Assembly (NCBI GenBank): GCA_022496805.1
Contig: CM040104.1
Location: 1,790,650-1,854,649 of the forward strand
Origin: Pohlia nutans
Lineage: Eukaryota; Streptophyta; Bryopsida; Bryales; Mniaceae
DNA length: 64,000 nt
Direction of reading: 5' to 3'
Below are positions 25,375 through 37,700 of this stretch, in pieces (within the stretch, counting starts at the first letter, position 1; the number at the start of each line of letters is the position of its first letter). The notes beneath the pieces were generated by a model. It was given only the letters and a program-made list of their open reading frames with translations, did not search any database and was not told where the DNA came from. The position numbers were made by a program, and so were the translations under genes.

Positions 25375-25487
25375 CACTAGTAGAAAAGGTGGCATTGCCG
25401 AGGGAGATGCACAAGCAAGTGGTGCCCAATTCCACGCATGATTTTACATGGGCATCTTGATGGAGAGCGCCACCTTTTCTACTAGTA
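25375..25487. mobile_element. CACTA-type mini-MITE, copy 1
   Basis: 113 bases with termini CACTAGTAGAAAAGGTGGC and, inverted, GCCACCTTTTCTACTAGTA. Flanked by a 3-bp duplication ATT (25372-25374 and 25488-25490), as expected for CACTA/EnSpm insertions. Homologous to 31637-31978 and 57963-58071. Confidence 0.85.
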
Positions 25488-26317
25488 ATTCGAATGTGAA
25501 GATGATTTGAGAGAGAGACACATAGATGCCCACTATATGCATCTCCAAAGTGGACAGAAATAGACTCATCTTTTACATTCACACCTCTACCCCAATTACA
25601 ATCAACATAGGCCAAGATGACTTGGATGTGAAAAGAACCAAGCCTTCAAAGAGGACACTAAGTAGTTATACATGTAACTTTTCCAAATGAGTGTAGTGCA
25701 GTGCACTTTACTCCATTTTCAACTAAAATGGAGACCTGAGGTGAGAACTAAGCCACACCTTCACTTACATTTAGAGAATTAGAGAATTTGATTCCACATA
25801 CATATAAAAAACATCAATATGCACATTTATTTATCCTTTGAAAAGAAGATTGTGGAGTCCACCTTATACACAACTCAATCTTATAGTGTGGTCAAGCACA
25901 CAAATTTTGAAATTTGGATATTTTTGAATTGTAATTCGATTTTTAAAAATAACTGCACCATCATGTTCAAAAGTAAAAAAATTAGTAATAGAGAGAAGTG
26001 GCAACATCATAAATTTAATTGATTATAGAATGAATTCCATAACTTTTTTGAGATCTCTTGATGCATTGATATTATCTATATGTATATAAAATCAAAATTT
26101 AAAAATTCCTTTCCAATACTCTTTAATCAGCTATTGTGTTAAAAATAAAAAATAAACGAAAAAGCTCACCATTTTTGTTTTCGAAAAGTGAAATTTGGCA
26201 TGATTGATTGAAATTACATAAGAATTCAATATTCATTATAAACCATAAAGAATTATCATAATTTTGAAAGACAAACAAACATTTCTTTGAAAAAGAAACA
26301 CAATTATACATAACATG

Positions 26318-27943
26318 CAATTTGCTATTTATGCACTTGGCCAAGTGCGCTCATTTCATAAGCATATTCGACTTTAAAAAAAATTGGTTAAAAAGTTCTC
26401 TAAAAAACATCAACGTTGTCTTTCTACAATCACTTACATTGTAAATAAATAATTATTTTAATTATTTTTTATTATTATCTTTATCTTTTCTTTTATCTTT
26501 TCTTTTTTATCTTGATTTCTTTCTTGTCTTCTATCTTGTCTTCCTCTTGTCTTTCTTCTTGTCTTATTTTTTCTTCTACTTTTTCTTCAGCTATGGCTGC
26601 TAAACCATAAACAATGGGAGCAAAGAAAATAATTAAAATAATTAAATTAAATTAGATTTTTTTAGACTTTTAAATCAAGGTTCATACCTAGATTCCTTTT
26701 AGTCTACCGCTGCTTCTTATTCTAGGACGCCTGGTGTACCTGAATTCTTCCAAAAGGATCAGTTTTGGTACCAAACTAGGATGGCTAGGGTTTTCATTAC
26801 CACTCCTGACAAAGTAGGTTCCACACTGACACTCATCGCTACACTTGTGTATTCATGAGTTTCAAGCGGCTCTTCATCACTACCTCATTACTCGTGCCTT
26901 AATGCATGGTCGGTTGGCCGCGTAGTTGGCGACGAAGAGTAATGGTTCATTTATAGAGTCTTAGGGTGGAACTTCCTTGCAATTGCTTCTCCAAGCGGTG
27001 CGCTTACAAATTCATCACTCTGGCAAACCCTAAGTATGTTTTTGAATTGCTTGGCCGTAAGCTGCAAGAGCTCTTTCTCGTTGTCAGGATTTTGGGTGAT
27101 CACACTGCGCCAAGATGGTTCTCAGGTCCCAGAACAGCGGCCAACAAGTTCTGCACAAGTTTTGTGTCACTCCATTTGCTTGATGTCTAATTTGCTTTCT
27201 AATTTGCGTTTGTTGAACTACTTCTCTGGTGATTTTATGATAACAAGTAGTGGTACTTTGTAGACACCTTGTATATGTCTCCTAGCACACTAACGGTTTG
27301 TTGGTTGGCATGGGTACAGGTGAGGAGTACCACCTCCCGAGGATTTCTTCATAAATTCACCTTATGCTATTGATATCAGGAGTACCGTCTGTCTTGTACA
27401 AATTTTCTTAGTTCTTGGAACTATTGTCTTTTCGTGATTATTTGCCTTAAGCTTTATTAGTTCCTTCTATGTTGGTCACCCTTCGTCTCCTTGATAAGGG
27501 TTGGTAGTGTATCAATTTTTCTTTTGTTGACTCTCTTAAGTTAACATGACTTTTGGTTCTACCATTCTGCCTTTACACAATGTTGGTTTTTATTTCCTTG
27601 GATATGATTCCTTACTATTGTACCTTGAACTTACAGCCATTGCAATCCTTGGTTTTGGCTCTCTTAAATTTGGATGTTTGGTAGACTCAATCTACCTTGT
27701 CTATCTAATCTTGATTCTTCTTGGGGTTTTTTGCTACTACTGTTAGCTTTGCTTTCAATTCTGTTCTCTGAACAAGTTCTTGAAAGATAGCCAACTCTAA
27801 GTTGTTTTTTCTCTTTGTTATTCATGAGATGGATATTGAGAGGGATTTAAAATCTATTTTGATTGCTATTAAAGAAGTATCGATAAAACCATTTTTTGTA
27901 CTTTATTTGGCCGTGGGGTGCTGCTGAACCCTAAATGGCGGCC

Positions 27944-27996
<53 letters not shown>

Positions 27997-28111
27997 GAGG
28001 AGAAAGGAGGGAGAGGGAGTGGGAGAATGAATGAGTGGAGAGGGAGATGGAGATGAGGTGCGCGGCCGCACACCTAGCCGCTAAAAATAGAAATTTTCAA
28101 AAAAAAAGTGT

Positions 28112-28162
<51 letters not shown>

Positions 28163-28612
28163 GCAGCCATAGTAGGATTTAGTAGCACGCCACGGCCAAA
28201 TAAAGGTTTTTTTTTTTTTTTTTTTGGGCGGCCGCCATTTAGGGTTCAGCAGCACCCCACAGCCAAATAAAGTAAAAAATTATTATTATTATTATTTTGT
28301 TTTTTTTTGGTCCCATTGTTTAGGTTCAGGAGTCACAGCTGAAGAAAATGTAGAAAAAAATAGACAAGAAGAAAGACAAAAAGGAAGACAAGAAAGAAAT
28401 CAAGATAACAAAAAAAAGATAAAAAAAAGATAAAGATAAGAATAAAAAATAATTAAAATAACTGTTTGTTTACAATGTAAGGGATTGAAGAATTAAAGAC
28501 AATAATCATCGGTTATTTTATTTTATTTTTATTTTTATTTTTAAATTAGACAAAAAAAATTATGCACTTGCGGACCAAGTGCATGATTATATGGCCAAGT
28601 GCATAAATAGCG
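26318..28612. mobile_element. Large element with long inverted ends, Mutator-like
   Basis: Positions ~26318-26640 and ~28310-28612 are inverted copies of each other. They share the outer GCTATTTATGCACTTGGCC, CTTACATTGTAAA, a long pyrimidine stretch rich in TCTTGTCTT, and TTCAGC near the inner edge. Arms of about 300 bp are typical of Mutator-like elements. The 1.7-kb interior has no intact transposase. Short frames at 26966-27263 and 27546-27746 show no domain and could be captured gene fragments. The flanking target duplication could not be fixed. Confidence 0.6.
27886..28279. repeat. Foldback of a ~45-bp unit with poly(A)/poly(T) tails
   Basis: The unit CTTTATTTGGCCGTGGGGTG continuing to GGCGGCCGC occurs at ~27900-27945 followed by ~46 A. 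It recurs inverted at 28161-28206 and 28226-28272, preceded by ~48 T and ~19 T. The spacer has a GA-rich stretch and another GCGGCCGC. It lies within the larger inverted-repeat element. Confidence 0.8.
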
Positions 28613-30208
28613 AATTGTGTGTTATATATTTTTATCATAGTGAAGGCTTAGGGAGAGTAGCTACCGCCTCCTGCTCCTTCATAATCCATTTCGAATGAAA
28701 TTTTGCACAGTAAAGCACATAGCATTCGAGAGAGAGAAAGCTATATATGAAAGACATAATACACTTGCACTAGAACTATGGCTCTATTCCATCTATGAAG
28801 TGCTAAAAAGGCCATGCTTTCTCGTAACCCCTGACCAGTAAGAAGATTGGAGAACCACAAGAAAGATTTTGAATAACAATGGAAAGATGCTTTGGTGTTT
28901 TCATAGTAGGGCGTCCAAAATGTGTAGTGTGACATTGCATATCAAGCAAAATTTGGTGGTAGACATTTTCTACTGGTCACTGAAATTGGTTTTTCGGCAA
29001 AAGCTAACTATAGTGAAAAGGTATTATGGGATTGTATGTATATTAAAAATTTCAAAAATAATATAAAATAATATTTGGACCAAAATGTAATACATTGCGT
29101 TGGATGGTGCTGCAGAATAAATATTTTATTGCCTTAATTGATACGTTTCATTGAAGATATAGTGATGGCAATATTTTTCCTCAATTCTTATAACATAAAG
29201 GTATTATATTCAAAAATATTATAAAAAAATTATGTGAGCAAGGTGGACATTAGAGGTTTATGGTGGTGAGTTTTTTTCCTTAACATTAAACGCCCCTAAA
29301 AATAGCAAGTTCCGAGAAATTTTCTTTCAAGCTTGATTGGCTAATTAAAACGGAACCTGTGGCCTGGCTGTAATATGCATTCAACTTGGTTTACAAGTGG
29401 ATAAAATGACATCAACAAGAATATTTCCAAATATTCTAAGAATATTCCTAAAGATTCTAAAATAATACAAACGATTATGAAAAGATTCCATTTTACTATA
29501 TTAAATGTTTTTGGTATTTTCCCTATTTATTATATTAAGTTATCAAATCAAATGCTTTACAACATTAGAAACTATTTTTGTTCAAAACTATGACACCTGT
29601 AGTGCAAAAACACCCGCTAAAATTCCTTTGTTACTAGTGGAAAGATGCCAAGATTCTCTCGTTGCCATGAATTGAGTGCTCCACTTTGTTGAAAAGCATT
29701 ACCAAAAGTCCCTCTCTATGTTTGAATGTAGTTCGAGATCAAGTCCCTTGGTAAGATCCTTTAATTTTGGAACATGATTGCAGATCATCAGCAATGTAGA
29801 ATACGTGAAAGGCCTATTCACATCCAAATGTTTAGATGCTATCTATATCATATTCCTACCATACGCCCTTGTGCAATGTAGAATACCTCCAACATGCATC
29901 GTAATATGGTCTTACAGAAATTTCAAGCCTTTTATAGTTGTAGACATACATGAGCAATTTGATTTTTAATCATTTGAAAAAAATATGTAATGTGGTTTTT
30001 AATTGTACAAATGCAAAGCCAACTTAATTTTAGTTTTAAAAATACCATATATAATTTTATAAAACTTTCCAAATGAATGAAAATACGATTCAAAGGAATG
30101 AATATGCCATACATGTCCTCTCAAGCAGTTAGGGACAAAAGAGTCAAAAGAATCCCTGATAGTGGACAAAATATTCTGCATTTGTTAGAGTCTTTATCTT
30201 AAACTATA
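28613..30208. other. AT-rich intergenic DNA, no gene recognised
   Basis: Short frames only. Phrases such as AATATTCCAAATATTC near 29425 recur in 53200-53350, suggesting shared repeat ancestry. Confidence 0.45.
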
Positions 30209-30438
30209 TTCCCTCTATCTAGAAATAATTGTCCTAGTTTTGACATTTATTCCCCCGTAGTTTTTGTCCTATGTTTTATACTTCAAACATAAGTTGTGTC
30301 CACTTCAAGCGGGGTGGATCATGAGAGTGACACAAAAACTACACACCACTATCAAAGATAAACCATTTTTCGAGTATTGAGACAACTTTTTTTGACAAAA
30401 AGAACGTAAACTAGGGCAATTATTTCCGACAGAGGGAG
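30209..30438. mobile_element. Stowaway-like MITE, copy 1
   Basis: Flanked by TA on both sides, with termini TTCCCTCTATCTAGAAATAA and, inverted, TTATTTCCGACAGAGGGAG. These match the CTCCCTC ends of Stowaway/mariner-type MITEs. 230 bases, no coding capacity. Confidence 0.8.
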
Positions 30439-30483
30439 TAAAAGCTATGCAAACTATACACTACTAGCAAACACCCTGTTGCA

Positions 30484-30672
30484 ATGCACCAACATTGCAT
30501 TGGGAATGTGGGAATCAATTGGGAACACAAAAGGAACATGGGGACTTCATAAACGTAAAGAGAACCTGGGAACATTAGGGAACATGACGGGAATGTTGGA
30601 GAATGTGATGCAAAGCTTTGGGGAACAACATGGGAACTATGGAGAACAATTTGAGAACATGATGAATAATTG
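30484..30672 (+). repeat. GGGAAC-rich degenerate repeat tract
   Basis: The motif GGGAACA or GGGAACT occurs repeatedly in irregular spacing (GGGAATGTGGGAATC, GGGAACACAAAAGGAACATGG, GGGAACATTAGGGAACATGA, GGGAACAACATGGGAACTAT). It is open in one frame for 74 codons, but this looks like tandem decay, not a gene. Confidence 0.5.
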
Positions 30673-31141
30673 GATGAAAGGTATGGATGTGAAATGTGGA
30701 TGATTTTGTGACATGGTACATCGTGACGGATACCAAGCAGGGTAGTGACATGGTATTGTGACACTGTGTACTTAATATAAGAGATGAGTAAAGACACCAA
30801 CGACAACATGGGTTGATACTTGATAATGTTATGAATGTTGCTGAGGCCACTACCAAAAATATGTACTGAAACAAGCGGCTAGTCGCGGAGTCTCTGCCTT
30901 AGTATTTATCTCAAATTTACTATTACCGCTTTATTTTACTGTTCAGACGAGTAACTCCTGGTAACTCCTCAAAAACGAAGCGTTTCCGTAGTCTCTCCCT
31001 TGGTGGGCAGAGACAAAAAATGAGAGTCCTTCATTGCAAAACAACAAAGAAATAGCATTGAGAAACCAAGGTGACATGCCACTCACATGGTGGAGTGTTT
31101 TTTAGTAGTCAAAGTTGCCCATGCGTTGAGAAATTGTTTAA

Positions 31142-31364
31142 CCCTTAAAAGGTCCTTGGGGTCCCTCTCTACAACCCGTATTTAGCTTTATAATTGTTCA
31201 ATTTTGGTTTAGTATATGAATTGTGATATATGGTTATATACATATTATCATGATTATTAATTTACTTTGTACTGGAAAGTATTTCGTCATTGCTATTTTG
31301 ATCAAATACCACCAAATACATAATACACTATACAGCCACAAAGGAATTTCGGGTCGTTTAAGGA
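31142..31364 (+). mobile_element. TTAA-flanked MITE, short copy
   Basis: TTAA at 31138-31141 and 31365-31368, with termini CCCTTAAAAGGTCC and, inverted, TCCTTAAACGACCC. 223 bases without coding capacity. The subterminal GGTCCTTGGGGTCC is only a poor hairpin. Confidence 0.65.
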
Positions 31365-31636
31365 TTAACCCCTAATGCATGCAACGACTTCAATGTGCTC
31401 TATTGTTTCTTACTACCACATTTGTATATGAAATTCTTTCTCGATCTTTTGTACAAATAAAAAATTCTAATTTTTTTACAACAACAAGTCTTGTAGTTCT
31501 TATAAACCTGATAAAAAAATTGGGCCCATAGGACACGTTATGCTACAGTCAACACCACTTGTGTGCGCATTGTATGAACGGGGACAACCTCCTTTAGGGG
31601 TTACTAAAAGAGAGCCTATTCCATGTATGGAGAAAA

Positions 31637-31978
31637 CACTGATAGAAAAGGTAGCATTGCCGAGGGAGTTGCCCAGGCATGTGGTGCCCAATTCCATGTA
31701 TGCACAATGAATTTGCCTTGGTATCTAAGGTAGGCGTACCTTAAACCACCACAACACCGAAAACCACCAACTTCTACACCCTTTCTTCATTTTAGGGAGG
31801 AAATGTAAGTTGTCGGTACATGACTTAACTTTTGAGTAATTGATGCATAAGTCATGTAATGAAAGCCTACATTTCCTTCCTAAAATGAAAGAGGGGTGTA
31901 GAAGTTGGTGGTTTTAGGTGTCGTGGTGGTTTAAGGTACGTCTACCTTACTTGGGGAACACCACCTTTTCTACTAGTG
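31637..31978. mobile_element. CACTA-type mini-MITE, copy 2, with nested insertion
   Basis: Termini CACTGATAGAAAAGGTAGC and, inverted, CACCACCTTTTCTACTAGTG match 25375-25487. Flanks AAA / AGA may be a mutated 3-bp duplication. The copy is split by the TAAGG-ended element at 31726-31949. Confidence 0.8.
31726..31949. mobile_element. TAAGG-ended MITE, copy 2 (nearly full-length inverted repeat)
   Basis: Begins TAAGGTAGGCGTACCTTAAA and ends TTTAAGGTACGTCTACCTTA. The arms extend inward through CCACCA...TTCTACACCC / GGGTGTAGAAGTTGGTGG, so the whole element can fold on itself. Inserted inside a CACTA-type MITE. Confidence 0.8.
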
Positions 31979-32947
31979 AGAGAAGTGAGAGTATCACATT
32001 CAACCAGTGATCCCATAACCACTTTGTGACATTTAGAACAATATGCGACCTCCCACATAAATGGTATCTACTTTTGCTACCCAATGCATACAATACTCAC
32101 AATACCTCTATAATATCTGGCAATACCCTTGATATATTAAGGTGATACCATGATGATATCCGCGGATATCACCTCATGAAGTTGCTACATATTTATATTT
32201 TGATGAAAATTCTCGCTACATTTCATTTTTTTTTCATTTTTTTTCTTTGTATATTTAGTAGCCCCATTTTTTGGGTAGAAATCCAGCTAATTTTAGCTAG
32301 TTTTGGGATCACTGCATTCAACCCATTTTCATCAAATAATTTAATTTTTTCGAAAGATTCTATTTCGTTAGATGTCATATATTATGTCATATATAGTCAA
32401 CAAGACTCTTTTCCACCATTCAAAAACAATTGAAAAAATAATTTCCCAAATAATTTTAATTTTGATTTGCCGACCCTGTACTTTTGGTTGTCAGGGTGGT
32501 CGTCTGGTCGTGGGTGCACTTGAAATGTTCTGAAGCTTTTGGTACCTCAGGTTATGTTCAGTACATTGTTTGATTTATGATGTCACGAGTACACATGATC
32601 GTCATCGTTCATGAGCTTTTGTTGTATGTCATTTGCCATATCCGCCGAGGACAAAACAAATCTCAAACTTGGTTCTTTCTAAGCTGGCCGCTCAGTATTC
32701 AGACTTGAACACTGACTTCCATTCAAAGAAGCCAGAAACATGAACATTGCACGATTTGAAACCCTAAACTCGCTTGTTGTCAATTTCTAATCATATCAAG
32801 GTGGTTATTGTATGATGAGGAGTGTTCACTGTCTTTTTTTTTATCATTTTTTTCATTTAAGAAGCTATACAAGCCCGTACTTACATACATACATCATCTC
32901 TCTACATTTACCTCCTAAAGGTACCTTGGGCTCCATGTGTTTAACCC
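31979..32947. other. Intergenic DNA, no gene recognised
   Basis: Contains a GATATCCGCGGATATC palindrome at 32155-32170. No domain in the short frames. Confidence 0.5.
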
Positions 32948-32951
32948 TTAA

Positions 32952-33518
32952 CCCCTAACTGCTCAAGCAGGCCGTTTTGGCCTGATGTACAGATTTCATC
33001 CGCAGTTTCTCATCCGTCATGCATTTTTTGTGGTGTGATTTTTTTACTAATTTTTTTATGGGAAGTTAGCTTCATGTATGTGTGATTCGATCGAAAAGGA
33101 AATAATTTTTGAAAAATTATGCCTCATTTTGTGTTGTAGTGTTTCACCGAAAATCTTGAAGATTTTGGTCTAAAAGTGTTCTTGAAAAAAAAACTATTAA
33201 AATCAAGCATCCAAAAAATCTCCAAAAATCACTACACCTAAAGTACTACATTATAACCCATCACAACAAATTTCATCCACATGTTGTCAATATCTTATTC
33301 GTAATTTAATTACAAAATAATTTTTTATTTTATGTTTCAAAATTTATAAAAAAAGATTAGTGATAGCAGTCATAGATCTAACCGTATAGATAGAATCTAA
33401 AATTAAAAATGTATAACTTTTATTCATACATCAAGTTCTAAATATTAATATTAATTGCATTTTATAATGCATCTTTGCAAAACTGCCTAAACTGGACAGA
33501 AGTGAGGACGTTTAGGGG
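32952..33518 (+). mobile_element. TTAA-flanked MITE, family A copy 1
   Basis: TTAA at 32948-32951 and 33519-33522. Left end CCCCTAACTGC, hairpin CAGGCC-GTTTT-GGCCTG at 32968-32984, then GATGTACAG. The right end is GGACGTTTAGGGG. The ~567-bp interior is shared with 42259-42827, 57244-57782, 52250-54755 and, inverted, 46980-47534. Confidence 0.88.
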
Positions 33519-33522
33519 TTAA

Positions 33523-33815
33523 ACGTCCAACTGTCTTGTTTTTGGATGATGAACAGATTGAAACTCTGTTTTTTCATCCATCATGCACGTTTTGCATTGT
33601 GGATTTTTTACTGAATTTTTTATGAGAAGTTAGCGTCATGCATGCGTGATCCGGTTAGAAAGGGGATGATTTGTGAAAATTTTATGCCGCCTTTCATGCC
33701 ACATTGTTCCACCAATTTTTTTTGAAGATGTCAGTGTAAAAGTGTTCTTGAAAATGTCAACTCATAAAATCAAGCAACAAAAAAATCTTCAAAAATCACT
33801 ACCCTTAGAGTATAT
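33523..33815 (+). mobile_element. Family A copy 2, 3' truncated
   Basis: Starts directly at the TTAA of the preceding copy (ACGTCCAACTG...) and keeps the family A left half (CATCCATCATGCACGTTTTG, ATGAGAAGTTAGCGTCATG). Similarity fades after the phrase CACTACCCTTAGAGTAT. The hairpin is decayed here. Confidence 0.75.
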
Positions 33816-34051
33816 TTTCTCAAATCCAGCAATTATTAGTAAGAAATCTACATTGTTGAAACTTATGAATTATTTTTATTATTTTATTTTTAAAAAAGAA
33901 TTTGGTATTGTAAACAACAAGTGGGTTTCAATTCAAGTTTTTATATATTTTTTGTGAATTAGTTATGAATTTTCAAAGTCAAAACTTCATAATTGAACCT
34001 TCTCTTTCTTTATAGTTGAACCTTCTATTGTGAAGCTTTATTTATGTAATA

Positions 34052-34475
34052 CTCCCTCCATCTCATAATAGATGATACTTTTGAAAAAAATAAAAAAATA
34101 AAGTGATTTCATCAAATCTCTAAATATAATAAGTTTCTATTTCAGAGCAGTTGTTTATTGAAGCAATATTATATTGCACATGTATGGTATGTGTGGCATG
34201 TGGCAACATGGTGATGTTCGTTGCAGTGTGTTCACTGATGCAAAGAGCATATGCTAACATTGATTTTAACCAACTTATATGTTGTTTGGGATCTACATAT
34301 GAGCAAAGATAAGCTTCACAGACAAAAAAATCTTCTTGCGCATTTATCTTGGCTGATTTTGCATTGTTTGGAATTTGGAAAACAACAACTTCAAAATTAA
34401 ATTAATGATTTGCATTAAGTAATTTGGGAATTTAATTTTTACTAGAAAGCATCATCTATTATGGGACGGAGGGAG
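34052..34475. mobile_element. Stowaway-like MITE, copy 2
   Basis: TA-flanked, termini CTCCCTCCATCTCATAATAG and, inverted, CTATTATGGGACGGAGGGAG. 424 bases, non-coding. It ends about 300 bp upstream of the ubiquitin-like/LRR gene. Confidence 0.88.
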
Positions 34476-34608
34476 TATTATAAATTATTAATGAAGTGCC
34501 AAGTAATTTGGGTCCCAAATTATTATTGTGATCTCAAAGCCCTTTCACACTGCGTGTTGAGACTGGTCTTCTGCATTAGTCACGCACCTTCGGCCCTTCT
34601 GAAGAGCT

Positions 34609-34625
34609 CAGGGTTTTAGGGTTTC
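34609..34625 (+). promoter_or_regulatory. Telo-box pair upstream of the Ub-like/LRR gene
   Basis: AGGGTTTTAGGGTTTC, two reverse-oriented AAACCCT units, lies ~150 bp before the ATG. Such telo-boxes are common near plant transcription starts of housekeeping genes; function here is inferred. Confidence 0.45.
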
Positions 34626-34773
34626 AGATCACTGATGCTTTCCCATCATGAATTTGTGAGCCATCCGTGTTGTTTCACAATTGCAATAGCACATTTTAAG
34701 GTCGTTTCTCCCTCTTGCAATCTGTTCGCTTGTAATTTTTTTGGGAGCTTTGGCTGGTTGGAAGAATCGCGAG

Positions 34774-37700
34774 ATGGAGAAGGCGAGCGAAACGATGAAT
34801 CTTACCATCAAATTCGGAGTGAAGAACATTGCGATGTCGTTGCCGGCGTCGTCCAAAGTGAGCGATCTGATGCAGCAGCTGCAGACAGCTACTGATGTGT
34901 TGCCTCGTGTTCAGAAGCTGATTTTTAAAGGTGATTAAGTTTGAGTTTTTTGTAATTTCTTGTATGTTTCTTGTGATTTTTTAAAATAATTTAAATTGTA
35001 GAATCCAAGCTTTCATCTTCTTATCAAAATCCTCTAGTGACTATGCATTTGAATTGTCACAATTTTGGTTGCATTTCGGAATTGGACATTTATTTGGTTA
35101 TTTTCTTAAAACCGGATTATCTATCGCTAGATCGTCAGTTGAAGAGGCATTTTATTAGTTGATGAGAGTCCGTCTCTGTCAATGTCTGGGATTAACCCTT
35201 GAACGTCATGCATATTTTTTCTCATTTTTATGTGTTATTTTCATCTCTTTTCCTCGTTGTGCCAAGATGATGTCAAAAAACCTAAAATTTATGTCAATCG
35301 ACTTGATTATTGAATTATGTCCGTGAGTCACCTAAAACTAACGTTCAGACTTCTTTTTAGTTTTTCTTGATTTTGATTGTCTTGATGAATTTGAATTAGA
35401 ATTTTTTGAATCGCAAACATGGAGAGATGCATTTGAAGAACTTAAAATAAAAACCATCATATTTGAACAAAAATATTTAAGGACTTCTAGATGGTCGTTG
35501 ATTTCCGAAAACATTGAGATTTGAAACAGTAATATCTACTGGATATAGGTCATTTTCACAAATTTTGAAACTCCAAAAACGAAACGGTCATATGGCGCTG
35601 GATATTGTCATTTTTAGAACATTTAAAGTGATATTGACTTTAGAGAAAATTGAAGGAGGGTTTTAGTTTGGCTCCGAAATCAACCCCTCAGGCGACCTCA
35701 CAGGTCATCTCTGACATTCAAGGGGCCAATTTATCTAGATAGGATGATCGGACTCTGAATTCTCTGCAGGGAAAGTGTTGACACCGGAATTGACGCTGAA
35801 GAACGCTCGCTTAACAAATGGCTCCAAGATCATGTTGATGGCTGCGCAAGGCTTTCAGAGTAGGGTACGTTCTGAGTTCATAATTCATCTCCTGTGAATG
35901 GATGCCGCTTACATAGTAGCATATGGACCTGAACAATTTTAAGCCTATGAACATGTGTGAACAGATTTAAGTCCATGATTTATGCGTGGTTTCTGTATTC
36001 AAGCCCCCGTGCTGCGTGGCTGCAGTTTCCTGTTAGAAGTGCCTCACCAACCAAGAGGAAGACTTCGCCTCCCAAGAGCAGCTCTTCACCATTCAAGCAG
36101 ATTTCTCTGAAGCCTACGCAAGTCGAGGAGAGCAGATTAAAGGCTTGGAAACTGACTGGTGTAGTTTCTCTTCGAGATAGTGAGTTGCAGGTGTGAAGAA
36201 CTGATCCCACCCTCCTTTTGATTACATTCTAGTTTCTGTGAACCAAGTCACAGTCAACGAGTTCCCCTTTTTATTGATTTTGAGATTGCGCGACTCTCTC
36301 TTTAGTGGTAAGGCGAACTAGACTCTTGACGAGTTTTTTGCTATTACTTTCGGAAGCCTTTTTTTAAGGCTCTATAAGGTAGTTTCCTCGTTCCCGTGGG
36401 CAGGCTAAAATTAGATCTGTACTTGAGTAAGTGCACAACAGCTGAAGAGTCACAAAATCAGACACTTTTGGGAAATCTATAAACAAAACTTCCAAAAATT
36501 CGGAACTTATTCATACGGTATCCAAATAAAACGTATTTTAGTGCAAACACACTCATCAGCTGAAAGCCACGGGAATGGGGAAACTACCTTTTAGTCTGTG
36601 ACGACAGAAGCTAGGACCTTCGCATTTACACAATGTTAATTTGTGAAATTAATCATGATAACTTGTAAATTGCAAAGTGTCCATACATGTAGCCATGAAT
36701 CATTCCCTTCCTTTTGAACAACACGCCAAGTCAGATGACCCTAACTGATCCTCAAGTGTGCATGGCTGCAAGGAATGTATAGAATGTTCCAGCTGCGGTT
36801 TGGACTCTACAGTCGGGTGTGCGGGTATTGGATATTGGTGGGAATCGCTTATCGGCCTTTCCTTCTGATATCAAGGGTTTGACGAATTTGCAAGTATGCT
36901 AACAAAGACCTCTGTTTGTGTCGAGACTTTAATGATTGTAGGTCTTATTTCTGAATCTTTTGTGTTCTTGATTAAGTGGTATATACGTTTCTCGCTTTAG
37001 TACATATTTAATGTATCTATTATCGTCATTCGCTAAGCTTCTGAATTCTCTGTTACCTGATATGGTGGAATTGTAGAGATTGCGTTTGTCTAGCAACCAA
37101 CTGAGAAGTGACACTGTCAGTTGGCAAAGCTTGTTCTCACTGAGCCAGCTATCGGTGCTTGCCCTTGATCACAACTTGTCAGTACCTTCTTTTCTCTATA
37201 TTTTTTCGTTTTATTACTTTCTTTATTATTTTATTTTTTTGAGGGCTGAAGCGGTTGCATATCACAAGAGGTTGTCAAGCATATTAAGTGTATTCTTTGT
37301 TCATATTTGGTCTTCTCTTATATTTGAGCTCAATATCGTACCGTTGCCACTGAGACAGGTTGTTGGTTTTTCAATCGACTGTTGATTATCTTTTTGCATA
37401 TGCGATATCTGAGGGCCAACACGATCAGAATGCGGATCACTAATCCTAGTTTGTTAAATCTGCATGCCAGATTGAGTACCATCCCTCCAGAGATTGGACT
37501 ACTCACTTCTCTGAGATGCTTCAGTGCTGCAAACAATCAACTGACATCTGTTCCCAATGAAATTGGCAACTTGATGTTACTTGAGAAGCTTGATCTGAGT
37601 TATAACTGGTGAGTGTGATTGATCTTGACTTTTATAGTTCGGCAGCTTAGGCGCACATAAGAGAATGCACCGTGTACCAATTGACACAGATGAAATTGCC

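Noticed and set aside
28224..28433. Frame rich in Tyr and Lys/Arg/Gln
   Set aside because: Made of an ATT repeat and the purine-rich arm of an inverted repeat; low complexity.
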